Assembly: GCA_018828145.1 (NCBI GenBank)
Contig: JAHJWO010000007.1
Span: 122,750-186,749, forward strand
Source of the DNA: Alphaproteobacteria bacterium
GTDB lineage: Bacteria > Pseudomonadota > Alphaproteobacteria > Rhizobiales > Devosiaceae
Direction of reading: 5' to 3'
DNA: 64,000 nt
Shown piece after piece: positions 63,971-64,000 of the stretch (the stretch's first letter is position 1; each line of letters opens with the position of its first letter). The notes below the pieces were generated by a model, which saw nothing but the letters and a program-made list of their open reading frames with translations, searched no databases and was not told the origin of the DNA. The position numbers were made by a program, and so were the translations under genes.

Positions 63971-64000
63971 CCTGCTCAACGTCGCGCCCATGGGGCGCGA

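Overview
The window is high-GC DNA packed with short intergenic gaps, start/stop overlaps and ABC-transporter operons. The gene repertoire (FrcBCA sugar importer, ThuEFGKAB trehalose operon, PuuD-type membrane urate oxidase, SigF/NrsF pair) fits an alphaproteobacterium of the order Hyphomicrobiales, possibly Devosia or a close relative. That placement is an inference from gene content, not a database result. No rRNA, tRNA, CRISPR array, prophage or insertion sequence was recognised.

Layout. 1-2036: a truncated MurL-like epimerase overlapping a MurD-like ligase, consistent with the alternative route to the D-Glu of peptidoglycan. 2117-5742: an SMR efflux protein, a membrane winged-helix/TPR regulator, an orphan receiver domain and MgtC. 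5758-12996: a fructose-type FrcBCA importer with a xylitol-dehydrogenase-like enzyme, an SDR and a DUF429 protein, divergent from a ROK regulator. 13090-16470: a GGDEF/EAL protein, topoisomerase IB and a 52-residue membrane protein.

16588-37137 is mostly one large purine-catabolism island. It holds adenine deaminase, guanine deaminase, xanthine dehydrogenase (XdhA, XdhB, XdhC), urate oxidase (PuuD), HIU hydrolase, a fused allantoinase/OHCU decarboxylase (PuuE-UraD), ureidoglycine aminohydrolase (AllE), ureidoglycolate lyase (AllA), a four-gene BMP-type nucleoside/purine importer, and malate synthase G, which could consume the glyoxylate released. Three long palindromic intergenic elements separate its blocks. 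Allantoate amidohydrolase is not seen here.

37232-44730 holds a META-domain protein, a nucleoside deaminase, trehalose synthesis (otsB-otsA), a Tat-exported intradiol dioxygenase, a ketopantoate-reductase-like protein and a RhlE-type helicase. 45069-48470 is the most interesting locus: a Mo-oxidoreductase, a cytochrome b561-type partner and a methionine-rich repeat protein lie divergent from an ECF sigma factor and its NrsF anti-sigma factor. Matching promoters (TAAC(C/G)-N16-CGAAT) face both ways. This resembles the reactive-chlorine response SigF/NrsF/MrpX/YedYZ1 of Azospira.

48474-54638 contains a ThuA-like protein, a methyltransferase/GtrA pair, a secreted 5'-nucleotidase, a MarR regulator divergent from an SDR with two near-identical operators, and an Asn/Ala-rich secreted protein. 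54708-62607 is the complete thuEFGKAB operon with its divergent LacI regulator and a perfect operator palindrome. The window ends with a solute-binding protein preceded by a PHO-box promoter, which suggests phosphate-starvation control.
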